Assembly (NCBI RefSeq): GCF_000961885.1
Contig: NZ_JZKH01000056.1
Coordinates: 1-51,855, forward strand
Direction of reading: 5' to 3'
DNA from: Streptomyces rubellomurinus
GTDB lineage: Bacteria; Actinomycetota; Actinomycetes; Streptomycetales; Streptomycetaceae
Length of the DNA stretch: 51,855 bases
In this document: piece by piece, positions 8,329 to 16,925 of the stretch
Numbering within the stretch: the stretch's first letter is position 1
Layout: every line of letters begins with the position of its first letter
Made by a program: the position numbers and the translations under genes
Notes under the pieces: generated by a model
Seen by the model: only the letters and a program-made list of their open reading frames with translations
What the model was told of the DNA's origin: nothing
Databases searched by the model: none

Positions 8329-8469
8329 TGCCAGAGTAACCGCACGACTGCCGTGATCGACAGGCCGAGTCCGGGATGGCGATGAAATCCGTACGGGTTT
8401 TCCGAGATATCGACGAAATCAGCAGTTTCCGCGCTTGCGAACGAGGGAACGATCGGGCACAGTGGCCGC

Positions 8470-8943
8470 GTGGCCAACCGCGACCGGAACGCGAGTGTTC
8501 CCCTCGACGCCGCCTCCAAGGCGATCATCGAGCAGCTCCAGGAGGACGGGCGCCGCCCGTACGCCGCCATCGGCAAGGCCGTCGGCCTGTCCGAGGCTGC
8601 CGTGCGTCAGCGCGTCCAGAAGCTGCTCGACCAGGGCGTGATGCAGATCGTCGCCGTCACGGACCCGCTCACCGTCGGCTTCACCCGCCAGGCGATGGTC
8701 GGGATCCGGGTCGAGGGTGACATCGAGCCCGTCGCCGACGCGCTGGCCGCCCTCGACGAGGTCGACTACGTCGTCTGCACCGCAGGCTCGTTCGACCTCC
8801 TGGCCGAACTGGTCTGCGAGGACGACGAGCACCTGCTCGAAATGATCAACAAGCGCATCCGCGCGCTTCCCGGCGTGCGGAGCACCGAGAGCTTCGTTTA
8901 CCTGAAGCTCCGGAAACAGACCTACACCTGGGGCACCCGATGA
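8470..8943 (+). CDS. Lrp/AsnC family transcriptional regulator
   Basis: This 157-residue protein has an AsnC-type helix-turn-helix at about residues 15-65 (IIEQLQEDGRRPYAAIG, then GLSEAAVRQRVQKL) and a C-terminal RAM ligand-binding domain. Such regulators respond to amino acids and form oligomers. The start is GTG at 8470; CACAGT ends 6 nt before it and there is no Shine-Dalgarno sequence, so the mRNA may be leaderless. The stop overlaps the next gene's start in an ATGA junction (8940-8943), so the two are translationally coupled. It likely controls this operon and the divergent dehydrogenase. Confidence 0.93.
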   Translation: MANRDRNASVPLDAASKAIIEQLQEDGRRPYAAIGKAVGLSEAAVRQRVQKLLDQGVMQIVAVTDPLTVGFTRQAMVGIRVEGDIEPVADALAALDEVDYVVCTAGSFDLLAELVCEDDEHLLEMINKRIRALPGVRSTESFVYLKLRKQTYTWGTR

Positions 8944-10334
8944 CAGCCGACCCGGCGCAGAAGGACCTTTCCAAGACCGCCTACGACCACCTGTGGATGC
9001 ACTTCACCCGCATGTCGTCGTACGAGAACTCCCCCGTGCCGACCATCGTCAAGGGCGAGGGCACCTACATCTGGGACGACAAGGGCCGGAAGTACATCGA
9101 CGGCCTCGCCGGCCTGTTCGTCGTGCAGGCCGGTCACGGCCGCACCGAACTCGCCGAGGTCGCCGCCAAGCAGGCCAAGGAACTCGCGTTCTTCCCGATC
9201 TGGAGCTACGCGCACCCCAAGGCCGTCGAGCTGGCCGAGCGCCTGGCCAACTACGCCCCGGGCGACCTGAACAAGGTCTTCTTCTCCACCGGCGGCGGCG
9301 AGGCCGTCGAGACCGCCTGGAAGCTGGCCAAGCAGTACTTCAAGCTGATCGGCAAGCCGACCAAGTACAAGGTGATCTCCCGCGCGATCGCCTACCACGG
9401 CACCCCGCAGGGCGCGCTGTCCATCACCGGCCTGCCGGGCCTGAAGGCCCCGTTCGAGCCGCTGGTGCCGGGCACCCACAAGGCCCCGAACACCAACATC
9501 TACCGCGCCCCGCACTACCTGGAGGGCCCGGACGGCACCGTCGACCCCGAGGCCTACGGCCGCTGGTGCGCCGACCAGGTCGAGGAGGCCATCCTCTTCG
9601 AGGGCCCCGAGACCGTCGCCGCCGTCTTCGTCGAGCCGGTGCAGAACGCCGGCGGCTGCTTCCCGCCGCCGCCCGGCTACTTCCAGCGCCTGCGCGAGAT
9701 CTGCGACCGCCACGACGTGCTGCTGGTCTCGGACGAGGTCATCTGCGCCTTCGGCCGCCTCGGCACCATGTTCGGCGCCAACAAGTTCGGCTACGTCCCG
9801 GACATGATCACCTGCGCCAAGGGCATGACCTCGGGCTACTCCCCGATCGGCGCCACGATCATCTCGGACCGCATCGCCGAGCCGTTCTACAAGGGCGACA
9901 ACACCTTCCTGCACGGCTACACCTTCGCCGGCCACCCGGTCTCCTCGGCCGTGGCGCTCGCCAACCTCGACATCTTCGAGCGCGAGGGCCTCAACCAGCA
10001 CGTGCTCGACAACGAGTCCGCCTTCCTGGGCACCCTCAGCAAGCTGCGCGACCTGCCGATCGTCGGCGACGTCCGCGGCAACGGGTACTTCTACGGCATC
10101 GAGCTCGTCAAGGACAAGGTCACCAAGGAGACCTTCAACGACGAGGAGACCGAGCGCGTGCTCTACGGCTTCCTCTCGAAGGCCCTCTTCGACAACGGCC
10201 TGTACTGCCGCGCCGACGACCGTGGCGACCCGGTCGTCCAGCTGGCCCCGCCGCTGATCTCCGACCAGTCGACCTTCGACGAGATCGAGCAGATCCTGCG
10301 GACCAGCCTCACCGACGCGTGGGCGAAGCTCTGA
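8940..10334 (+). CDS. Class III aminotransferase, diamine/omega-amino acid type
   Basis: This 464-residue pyridoxal-phosphate enzyme resembles SpuC-like omega-transaminases that use putrescine, other diamines or beta-alanine as amino donors. The cofactor Lys is in TCAKGMTSG (about 294), the PLP Asp in VSDEVICAFGRLG (about 265), and STGGGEAVETAWK and AYHGTPQG fit the phosphate-binding regions. The N-terminal MHFTRMSSYENSP segment is typical of this subgroup. It is the second gene of an operon with the Lrp/AsnC regulator and ends in a strong terminator. Paired with the divergent aminobutyraldehyde dehydrogenase it would turn a diamine into an omega-amino acid; this pathway is inferred from context. 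Confidence 0.9.
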   Translation: MTADPAQKDLSKTAYDHLWMHFTRMSSYENSPVPTIVKGEGTYIWDDKGRKYIDGLAGLFVVQAGHGRTELAEVAAKQAKELAFFPIWSYAHPKAVELAERLANYAPGDLNKVFFSTGGGEAVETAWKLAKQYFKLIGKPTKYKVISRAIAYHGTPQGALSITGLPGLKAPFEPLVPGTHKAPNTNIYRAPHYLEGPDGTVDPEAYGRWCADQVEEAILFEGPETVAAVFVEPVQNAGGCFPPPPGYFQRLREICDRHDVLLVSDEVICAFGRLGTMFGANKFGYVPDMITCAKGMTSGYSPIGATIISDRIAEPFYKGDNTFLHGYTFAGHPVSSAVALANLDIFEREGLNQHVLDNESAFLGTLSKLRDLPIVGDVRGNGYFYGIELVKDKVTKETFNDEETERVLYGFLSKALFDNGLYCRADDRGDPVVQLAPPLISDQSTFDEIEQILRTSLTDAWAKL

Positions 10335-10370
10335 TCCCCTGAGGATCCCCGAGCCCTCTTCCCCACCCTC

Positions 10371-10413
10371 CGCCGAAGGGCGGTCCCGCTTCCCGCGGGG
10401 CCGCCCTTCGGCG
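10371..10413 (+). terminator. Strong terminator of the Lrp/aminotransferase operon
   Basis: Arms at 10371-10389 and 10395-10413 pair over 19 positions with a single T-G wobble and a 5-nt loop. It begins 37 nt after the aminotransferase stop. Confidence 0.85.
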
Positions 10414-10656
10414 TTCGCGGCGGACCCCGCCGCCCGGCGGCACGGCCCCAGGACGGCCCCGGACGGCCCCGGACGGCCCCGGACGGCAGCACCCCGGGAT
10501 CACCCGGGATCACCGTCTGATCACAGTCGTACGACCAAACATGCCTGAATGCGGGTGATTTGCCCGTGATGGACCAGAGCGCCGCAACCGCGCCCGTCCC
10601 CGGTCGTTCTAATCTGACGACTGTCATATCCCTGCGGCCACCCAGGATGGAACCCC
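10414..10656. other. Intergenic region with 10-bp tandem repeats
   Basis: The gene-free gap from 10335 to 10656 holds the terminator above and then, at 10451-10486, 3.6 copies of the 10-bp unit GGACGGCCCC. Directly after, at 10493-10512, come two copies of CCCGGGATCA, also of 10 bp. A relatively AT-rich stretch follows (about 10513-10560), then a possible promoter. Confidence 0.8.
10610..10615 (+). promoter_or_regulatory. Candidate -10 element of the ABC transporter genes
   Basis: TAATCT lies 42 nt before the ATG at 10657, leaving room for a short leader with the AGGATGG ribosome binding site at 10644-10650. No convincing -35 element is seen. Confidence 0.4.
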
Positions 10657-11412
10657 ATGCCAGCGGCACCGCCCGACAACGACGTGCTGTGGGCCCGAGG
10701 GATCGTCAAGTCCCACGACGGCACCCCCGCCCTGCGCGGCATCTCGATCGGCGTCCGCGAGGGCGAGGTGCTCGCCGTCACCGGCCCGCGCGGCTCCGGC
10801 AAGAGCACCCTGCTCGGCTGCCTCTCCGCCCAGCTCCCGGTCGACGAGGGCGAGGTCTGGTTCAACAGCGCCCCCGTGCACACCCTCGGCCGGACCGGCC
10901 GCGAACGGCTCCGCCGCGACCGCTTCGGCTTCGTCGGCTCCGAGCCGCACCTGGTGCCCGAACTGACCGCCCGGGAGAACGTCGCCCTGCCGCTGCTGCT
11001 CGCCGGCGCCGGTCACAAGGCCGCCTACACCGCCGCCGGCGAATGGCTGGAGCGCCTCGACGTCGGCGACGCCGCCCGGCACCGCCCCGACCGGCTGGTC
11101 CAGAGCCAGCGCCAGCGGATCGCCGTCGCCCGCGCGCTGGCCCCGCTGCCGCCCGTCGTCTTCGCCGACGACCCCACCGCCCCGCTGCACCGCGAGGCCG
11201 CCGACCAGGTCCTGCGGATACTGACCAGCGCGGCCCGCTCGCACCAGCTCACCCTCGTCCTGGCCACCCACGACCCCGAGCTCGTCCGGTTCGCGGACCG
11301 CGCCGTCGCCCTCGTCGACGGACGGCTCACCGCGCCCGCCGCCCCCGTCCCGCGCGGCGCCGCCGCTCCGGGCACGGCCGGGGCGTCCGCCGTCACGGCC
11401 ACCCGCCGCTGA
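10657..11412 (+). CDS. ABC transporter ATP-binding protein with altered catalytic motifs
   Basis: This 251-residue protein is laid out like LolD/MacB-type ATPases. Walker A is intact (GPRGSGKST, about 43-51) and the H-loop is present (LATHD, His 205). Other motifs differ: the Q-loop region reads FVGSEPHLV where FVFQ is expected, the signature reads LVQSQ instead of LSGGQ (147-151), and Walker B reads VVFADDPT with Asp at the catalytic Glu position (172). The D-loop Asp is also missing (TAPLHRE). ATP binding seems possible but hydrolysis may be weak. Start is ATG with AGGATGG 6 nt upstream. The next gene, 57 nt on, encodes the membrane partner. Substrate is unknown. Confidence 0.88.
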   Translation: MPAAPPDNDVLWARGIVKSHDGTPALRGISIGVREGEVLAVTGPRGSGKSTLLGCLSAQLPVDEGEVWFNSAPVHTLGRTGRERLRRDRFGFVGSEPHLVPELTARENVALPLLLAGAGHKAAYTAAGEWLERLDVGDAARHRPDRLVQSQRQRIAVARALAPLPPVVFADDPTAPLHREAADQVLRILTSAARSHQLTLVLATHDPELVRFADRAVALVDGRLTAPAAPVPRGAAAPGTAGASAVTATRR

Positions 11413-11469
11413 CCGCACCGAACCGCCGAGCCGACGAGCCGCCGGCGCCGAGCCGCTGAAAGAGTCGCC

Positions 11470-12621
11470 GTGTTCTACCTCCGCCTGGCCCGGGGCTACC
11501 GGGTGTCCGACCTCGGCCGCTGGCTGCTCACCACGCTGGCCGCCGGCCTGGTCGCCGCCTTCCTGCTGCGCTCCCTCGGCCGGGCCATGAGCGACCCGCA
11601 CGGCGGCGCCGACCCGCTGGTCCGGCTGCTCTGGTGCCTGCCGCCACTCGTCGCCGTCGCCTGGTTCGCCGCCGTCGCCGCCCGCTCGGTACCCGCCCGG
11701 CGGCCCGCCCGGATCGCCGGACTCACCGCCGCCGGCGCCGGCTCCGGCCGCATCCGGGCGCTGATCGCCGGCGAGGTCGCCCTCGCCTGCACCCTCGGCA
11801 GCGTGCTCACCCTGCTGCTCTTCCTGGTCCTGCGCAACGACATCGCCGGGCCCTCGCTCGCCCCCGACCTCGGCATGGGCGTCCCGCTGCCGGCCGCCGC
11901 GCCCGTCACCCTGCTCGCCCTGGTGCCGCTCACCTCCGGGATCGCCGCCGCCTGCGCGGTGCCGCACCCCGCGGCCATGCCCGGCGCCCGCGTCCACGAC
12001 CGCACCGGCTTCGCCGCCTGGCGGATCGCGCTTCCGGTCGGACTCGTCGTGATCGGCGCCGCCCTCGAACTCATCGCCCTGCGGCCCGGCGCCGCCGAGG
12101 ACGGCCGCCCCATCCACCTGCCCGCCGGGCTCGGCTCCACCAGCACCGCCGCCCTCGGCGGCTGGGCCGCCAGCGCCCTCGGCCTCGCCCTGCTCACCGG
12201 CCCGCTGCTCGGCTGGACCGGCCGGCTGCTCGCGCTCGGCCGGCCCACCCCGCTGCGACTGCTGGCCGGCCGCGGGCTCACCGCCCAGGCCCGCCGGCTC
12301 GGGCCGCCGCTGGCCGTCCTCACCCTCGTCCTCGCGGTGGTGCTCACCACCATCCGCTACTGGATCGGCACCCCGGACAGCGCCGACGCGCTGCCCGCCG
12401 TCGAGGCCTGCCTGGTGCTCGGCTGCGCGGCCGCCGCGGTGGTCGCGCGCCTCGCCGAGGTCCGCACCGACCGCCGGGCCGTCACCGGCGCGCTGCTGCG
12501 CCTGGGCACCTCGCCCCGGCTGCTGGTCGGCGCGGTCGCGCTGCGCACCCTGGCGGTCGGCACCACCCTGCTGCTCACCGGCGGGGCGACCGCCGCACTG
12601 GCGGCCGCCGGGCTGCGGTAG
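11470..12621 (+). CDS. ABC transporter permease-like membrane protein
   Basis: This 383-residue protein has about eight to ten hydrophobic segments, including WLLTTLAAGLVAAFLLRSL, LLWCLPPLVAVAWFAAVAA and VLTLVLAVVLTTIRYWI. It follows the ATPase gene and is almost certainly its membrane partner. A large periplasmic loop such as that of MacB or LolE is absent; soluble loops are short. The segment ARIAGLTAAGAGSGRIRAL resembles the coupling region of FtsX-like permeases, but I cannot confirm the family. Start GTG at 11470 has only a weak GAAAGAG upstream. It converges on rlmN with a 13-nt gap. Confidence 0.75.
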   Translation: MFYLRLARGYRVSDLGRWLLTTLAAGLVAAFLLRSLGRAMSDPHGGADPLVRLLWCLPPLVAVAWFAAVAARSVPARRPARIAGLTAAGAGSGRIRALIAGEVALACTLGSVLTLLLFLVLRNDIAGPSLAPDLGMGVPLPAAAPVTLLALVPLTSGIAAACAVPHPAAMPGARVHDRTGFAAWRIALPVGLVVIGAALELIALRPGAAEDGRPIHLPAGLGSTSTAALGGWAASALGLALLTGPLLGWTGRLLALGRPTPLRLLAGRGLTAQARRLGPPLAVLTLVLAVVLTTIRYWIGTPDSADALPAVEACLVLGCAAAAVVARLAEVRTDRRAVTGALLRLGTSPRLLVGAVALRTLAVGTTLLLTGGATAALAAAGLR

Positions 12622-12634
12622 GGCCCGGCTCCGC

Positions 12635-13735
12635 TCAGCCGGCCGCGGCGAGCTGACCGCAGGCGCCGTCGATCTCCTGGCCGCGGGTGTCGCGGACGGT
12701 GGTCGGCACGCCGTGCGCCTGCAGCCGGCGGACGAACTCGCGCTCGTCCTCGGGCCGCGAGGCCGTCCACTTGGAGCCGGGCGTCGGGTTCAGCGGGATC
12801 AGGTTCACGTGCACCCGCTTGCCCTTGATCAGCCGGCCGAGCAGGTCCGCGCGCCACGCCTGGTCGTTGATGTCCTTGATCAGCGCGTACTCGATGGAGA
12901 TCCGGCGGCCGGACTTCTCCGCGTAGTTCCACGCGGCGTCCAGCACCTCGGCGACCTTCCACCGGGTGTTCACCGGCACCAGCTCGTCGCGCAGCTCGTC
13001 GTCCGGGGCGTGCAGCGAGAGCGCCAGGCGGCAGCTCAGGCCCTCGTCGGCGAAGCGGTGCATCGCCGGCACGAGGCCGACCGTGGAGACGGTGATGCCG
13101 CGCTGGGACAGGCCGAAGCCGTCCGGCGCCGGGTCGGTCAGCCGGCGGATCGAGGCCAGCACCCGGTTGTAGTTGGCCAGCGGCTCGCCCATGCCCATGA
13201 AGACCACGTTCGACAGCCGCGCCTCCCCGCCGGGGACCTCCCCGGTCTTCAGGTCGCGCATCCCGGCGGCGATCTGCTCGACGATCTCCGCGGTGGACAG
13301 GTTGCGGGTCAGCCCCGCCTGGCCGGTCGCGCAGAACGGGCAGTTCATGCCGCAGCCGGCCTGCGAGCTGATGCACATGGTGACCCGGTCCGGGTAGCGC
13401 ATCAGCACGGACTCGACCAGCGTCCCGTCGAACAGCCGCCACAGCGTCTTGCGGGTCGCGTCGTCGTCGCAGGAGACGTGCCGGACGACCTTCATCAGCT
13501 CGGGCAGCAGGCTCTCGGTGAGCTTCTCCCGGCTCGCCGCGGGGATGTCCGTCCAGCTCGCCGGGTCGTTCGACATCCGGCCGAAGTAGTGGTTGGAGAG
13601 CTGCTTGGCGCGGAACGGCTGCTCGCCCAGCTCGGCGACGGCCTCCTTGCGCTCGGCGGGGCTCAGGTCGGCGAGGTGTCGCGGGGGCTTGGCGCCGCGC
13701 GGCGCGACAAAGGTGAGTTCTCCGGGCTTAGGCAT
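12635..13735 (-). CDS. rlmN: Dual-specificity 23S rRNA/tRNA adenine C2-methyltransferase RlmN
   Basis: This 366-residue radical SAM enzyme methylates C2 of A2503 in 23S rRNA and A37 in some tRNAs. The iron-sulfur cluster motif CX3CX2C is visible as CGMNCPFC (about 128-135), and [13 protein letters not shown], the conserved SAM-binding GEP segment, follows. A conserved Cys lies near the C-terminus in [15 protein letters not shown]. Length is normal. ATG at 13735 starts [10 protein letters not shown]. It lies 72 nt downstream of cdsA on the same strand, separated by a terminator-like hairpin. Confidence 0.97.
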   Translation of the reverse strand: MPKPGELTFVAPRGAKPPRHLADLSPAERKEAVAELGEQPFRAKQLSNHYFGRMSNDPASWTDIPAASREKLTESLLPELMKVVRHVSCDDDATRKTLWRLFDGTLVESVLMRYPDRVTMCISSQAGCGMNCPFCATGQAGLTRNLSTAEIVEQIAAGMRDLKTGEVPGGEARLSNVVFMGMGEPLANYNRVLASIRRLTDPAPDGFGLSQRGITVSTVGLVPAMHRFADEGLSCRLALSLHAPDDELRDELVPVNTRWKVAEVLDAAWNYAEKSGRRISIEYALIKDINDQAWRADLLGRLIKGKRVHVNLIPLNPTPGSKWTASRPEDEREFVRRLQAHGVPTTVRDTRGQEIDGACGQLAAAG

Positions 13736-13762
13736 GGTTCATCCAGTGTCGCAGACGCGCGA

Positions 13763-13791
13763 GGGCCCCGGACGCCGTGCGTCCGGGGCCC
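13763..13791 (-). terminator. Terminator downstream of cdsA
   Basis: A perfect 12-bp stem (13763-13774 with 13780-13791) with a 5-nt loop lies between the cdsA stop (13808) and the rlmN start (13735). It may also lower read-through into rlmN. Confidence 0.7.
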
Positions 13792-13807
13792 CGCCGTGAT
13801 CGGTGCC

Positions 13808-15244
13808 TCAGCTGCCGACGAAGGCCGCCAGCAGCAGCCAGACCACCGGGGCGGTCGGCAGGAGCGAGTCCAGCCGGTCCATGATCCCGCCGTGGCCGGG
13901 CAGCAGCGTGCCCATGTCCTTGATCCCGAGGTCGCGCTTGATCATCGACTCGCCCAGGTCGCCCAGGGTCGCGGTGACGGCCGCGCAGCCGCCCAGGATC
14001 AGGCCCTGCCACCAGCTGCCGTCGTCGATGATCAGCTGCATCAGCAGGGCGCCCGCCAGCATCGACAGCGCGATGCCGCCGGCCAGGCCCTCCCGGGTCT
14101 TGCCCGGGCTGATCGTCGGGGCCAGCTTGTTCTTCCCGAACTTGTAGCCCACCGCGTAGGCGCCGGTGTCGCTGCAGATCGTGACGATCAGGAACAGCAC
14201 GATCCGCTGGGGGCCGTCCTCGGCCGCCAGCATCATCGCCACGAAGGTCGCCAGGAACGGCACGTAGAAGGCGGTGAACACGCCTGCCGTTATGTCGCGC
14301 AGGTAGTTCTCCGGCGGCGCGGCCATCCGCCAGACCATCACCGCCAGCCCGGTCAGCGCGAGCGAGGCCGCCGCCCACTGGACGCCGGCCCAGTAGCCGG
14401 TGGCGACCATGGCGACGCCGCCCACCACCAGCGGCACCAGCGGCGCCTTGATCTGCTTGCGCTCGGAGAGCCGGCTGGTCAGCTCCCAGACGCCGACCGC
14501 CACGGCGGCCATCACGACGACCAGGAACAGCGCCTTCACCACGAACAGCGAGGCGACGATCACCGCGCCGAGGCCGACCCCCACGCCTATGGCGGCCTGG
14601 AGGTTGCGGCCGCCGCGCTGCTTGCGCGGCTCCGGTTGCGGGGCGGGCTGGGCGGCCACGGGTGTCTCCTGCCCTGGGTGGGACGACGGCGCGAAAGCGG
14701 GCTGCCCGGCCGCCGGGTGGCTCGGCGGCGGCGCGGGATGCACCGGAGCCCCCGGGTGCGGCGGGGTGCCGTGGCCGGGGGCGGGGGTGGCGTCGCCGGT
14801 TATCGCGCGCAGCACGACGGTCTCCGACCCGCCGGGGGCGTCCGGACCGGACGGCTCGTCCCGGAACAGCGGACCGCTCAGCCGACCGGCCTCCCGGGCC
14901 GGACCGGAGCCGTCAGCGGCCTGCGGTCCGGGGTCGGGCGCGCCGGGGAACGGGCCGGGGTCGGCCGGTACGGGAGGCATGACCTGAGTCTCCTCCGCGT
15001 CGCCGCCCCAGTACACCGGAGGCTGCTGCGGGTGATCCGAACGGATGTCGCCGCCGCCCGGCGCGCCCGGGTGGGCCGGGGCACCGGGGTGGCCCGGGGC
15101 CGGCGCGGGAGCCGGGTACTCGCCGTACCCCGGCGCCGGGTGGGCCGGGGTACGGGGTGCCTGCGGCTGCGGCGCCGGTCGGTAGGGCTGGAACTGCTGG
15201 TCGGACGGGCCCCAGTAGCCAGGGGCGTCAGGGGCGTCGTTCAT
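13808..15244 (-). CDS. cdsA: Phosphatidate cytidylyltransferase with long N-terminal extension
   Basis: This membrane enzyme makes CDP-diacylglycerol from phosphatidic acid and CTP for phospholipid synthesis. The family signature lies in SDTGAYAVGYKFGKNKLAP followed by SPGKTREG, with several transmembrane helices from about residue 215 onward. The first 208 residues are rich in Pro, Ala, Gly and His and are probably disordered and cytosolic; bacterial CdsA proteins usually lack this part or have a short one. The ATG at 15244 shares one base with the frr stop (TGATG), so translation is coupled. The enzyme is 478 residues long in total. Confidence 0.95.
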   Translation of the reverse strand: MNDAPDAPGYWGPSDQQFQPYRPAPQPQAPRTPAHPAPGYGEYPAPAPAPGHPGAPAHPGAPGGGDIRSDHPQQPPVYWGGDAEETQVMPPVPADPGPFPGAPDPGPQAADGSGPAREAGRLSGPLFRDEPSGPDAPGGSETVVLRAITGDATPAPGHGTPPHPGAPVHPAPPPSHPAAGQPAFAPSSHPGQETPVAAQPAPQPEPRKQRGGRNLQAAIGVGVGLGAVIVASLFVVKALFLVVVMAAVAVGVWELTSRLSERKQIKAPLVPLVVGGVAMVATGYWAGVQWAAASLALTGLAVMVWRMAAPPENYLRDITAGVFTAFYVPFLATFVAMMLAAEDGPQRIVLFLIVTICSDTGAYAVGYKFGKNKLAPTISPGKTREGLAGGIALSMLAGALLMQLIIDDGSWWQGLILGGCAAVTATLGDLGESMIKRDLGIKDMGTLLPGHGGIMDRLDSLLPTAPVVWLLLAAFVGS

Positions 15245-15801
15245 CAGACCTCGAGCAGCTCGGCTTCCTTGTGCTTCAGCAGCTCGTCGACCATGGCCAC
15301 GTACTTGGCCGTGGTGTCGTCGAGCTCCTTCTCGGCGCGGCGGCCGTCGTCCTCGCCGACCTCGCCGTCCTTCACCAGCTTGTCGATGGCGTCCTTGGCC
15401 TTGCGGCGCACCGAACGGATCGAGACCTTGGCGTCCTCGCCCTTGGTCCGCGCGATCTTGATGAACTCGCGGCGGCGCTCCTCGGTCAGCTCGGGCAGCA
15501 CCACCCGGATGATCGAGCCGTCGTTGGACGGGTTGACGCCCAGGTCGGAGTCCCGGATCGCCTGCTCGATGGCCTTCAGCGCGGTCTTGTCGAACGGCGA
15601 GACGACCGCCATCCGCGGCTCCGGCACCGAGAACGAGGCCAGCTGGTTGATCGGCGTGATGGCGCCGTAGTACTCGGCGACGATCTTGGCGAACATCGCC
15701 GGGTGCGCACGGCCGGTGCGGATGGCCGCGAGGTCGTCCTTGGCGACGACGACGGCCTTCTCCATCTTCTCCTCGGCCTCGAGGAGGGTCTCTTCGATCA
15801 C
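15244..15801 (-). CDS. frr: Ribosome recycling factor
   Basis: This 185-residue protein dissociates post-termination ribosomes with EF-G. The whole length matches the family, including the [14 protein letters not shown] segment near the N-terminus and [16 protein letters not shown] in the helical bundle. ATG at 15801 is followed by [12 protein letters not shown]. It lies 98 nt after pyrH and overlaps cdsA by one base, the common actinobacterial order pyrH-frr-cdsA. Confidence 0.98.
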   Translation of the reverse strand: MIEETLLEAEEKMEKAVVVAKDDLAAIRTGRAHPAMFAKIVAEYYGAITPINQLASFSVPEPRMAVVSPFDKTALKAIEQAIRDSDLGVNPSNDGSIIRVVLPELTEERRREFIKIARTKGEDAKVSIRSVRRKAKDAIDKLVKDGEVGEDDGRRAEKELDDTTAKYVAMVDELLKHKEAELLEV

Positions 15802-15899
15802 TGTGGTCTCCCTGTCCGGTTCATCTGCTGTGGTCCCGACCGGTCCCGGCGTCGAGGCCGGTCACGGCGTCGGCGCCGTCCGGTGCGGCTGATTGCTGC

Positions 15900-16664
15900 T
15901 CAGGCCCGGACGGAATCCTGGCTGATGAGTGTGCCGATCTTCTCACTCTTCACCGCGCGCGCGATATTGCCCTCCGCCAGCAGTTCGAAGACCAGCATCG
16001 GGAGGTTGTTGTCCTTGCACAGCGTGATCGCGGTGAGGTCGGCGACCTTGAGGTCGCGCGCGATGACCTCGGAGTACTCCAGGGCGTCGAACTTGACCGC
16101 GTCCGGGTTGGTCCGGGGGTCGGAGTCGTAGACGCCGTCCACGCCGTTCTTGCCCATCAGCAGGACGTCCGCGTGGATCTCCAGGGCGCGCTGGACGGCG
16201 GTCGTGTCGGTGGAGAAGTACGGCATGCCCATACCGGCGCCGAAGATCACCACACGGCCCTTCTCCAGGTGCCGGACGGCTCGCAGCGGCAGGTACGGCT
16301 CGGCGACCTGGCCCATCGTGATGGCGGTCTGGACCCGGGTCTCGATGCCCTCCTTGACCAGGAAGTCCTGCAGCGCGAGGCAGTTCATGACGGTGCCGAG
16401 CATGCCCATGTAGTCGGAGCGGGCCCGGTCCATGCCGCGGACCTGCAGCTCGGCGCCCCGGAAGAAGTTCCCGCCGCCGATGACCACCGCGACCTCGGTA
16501 CCGGCGCGGACGACGGTGGCGATCTCACGGGCGATCGCGTGCACGACGTCCGGGTCGACGCCGAGCCCGCCACCACCGGCGAAGGCCTCACCGGACAGCT
16601 TCAGCAGCACCCGGCGGCGCGAACCGGCCTTGGGGTCCTGCGCGGTCTCCTGCGTCTCCTGCAT
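15900..16664 (-). CDS. pyrH: Uridylate kinase (UMP kinase)
   Basis: This 254-residue amino acid kinase-fold enzyme phosphorylates UMP to UDP with ATP. Motifs are [12 protein letters not shown] at the N-terminus, [14 protein letters not shown] in the nucleotide-binding site, and [17 protein letters not shown] near the middle. The first 15 residues (METHODS-like polar tail [13 protein letters not shown]) are variable. AGGAGAAG lies just upstream of the ATG at 16664. It is preceded by a 261-bp gap after tsf that contains a large hairpin. Confidence 0.97.
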   Translation of the reverse strand: MQETQETAQDPKAGSRRRVLLKLSGEAFAGGGGLGVDPDVVHAIAREIATVVRAGTEVAVVIGGGNFFRGAELQVRGMDRARSDYMGMLGTVMNCLALQDFLVKEGIETRVQTAITMGQVAEPYLPLRAVRHLEKGRVVIFGAGMGMPYFSTDTTAVQRALEIHADVLLMGKNGVDGVYDSDPRTNPDAVKFDALEYSEVIARDLKVADLTAITLCKDNNLPMLVFELLAEGNIARAVKSEKIGTLISQDSVRA

Positions 16665-16733
16665 GGACTTCTCCTTTTTGCACCTGCTGGCTCACAGGCC
16701 CGGGCGTGCGGGGCCCCGGTCTGCGCGTACACG

Positions 16734-16791
16734 CGAGGAGGCCACTGCCGCGGGAACCGGTTCGGTGTCCTGCACGGCAATGGCCTCCTCG
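16734..16791 (-). promoter_or_regulatory. Large hairpin between tsf and pyrH
   Basis: Arms 16734-16750 and 16775-16791 pair over 17 positions on the reverse-strand RNA, with one G-U wobble and a 24-nt loop. It lies after tsf and about 70 nt before the pyrH start. It could end tsf transcripts or set the pyrH level. No U-tract follows. Confidence 0.6.
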
Positions 16792-16925
16792 TCGTTCATG
16801 GTGCCGACGCGGGCCGCCCGTTGACGGTTGGCGCTGGGTGAGCCCGTTCGGCGTTCCTCCCGCCCCGGTCAGCGGGCGGGGGCGGTTCCCAGCCTAGAGG
16901 GGCCGGGGACCAGGGGGAACGTGGC

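Noticed and set aside
12713..15670. Very long plus-strand frame covering the antisense of rlmN and cdsA
   Set aside because: Both reverse-strand genes have clear family motifs; the plus-strand product is Arg/Gly/Ala-rich without recognisable domains.
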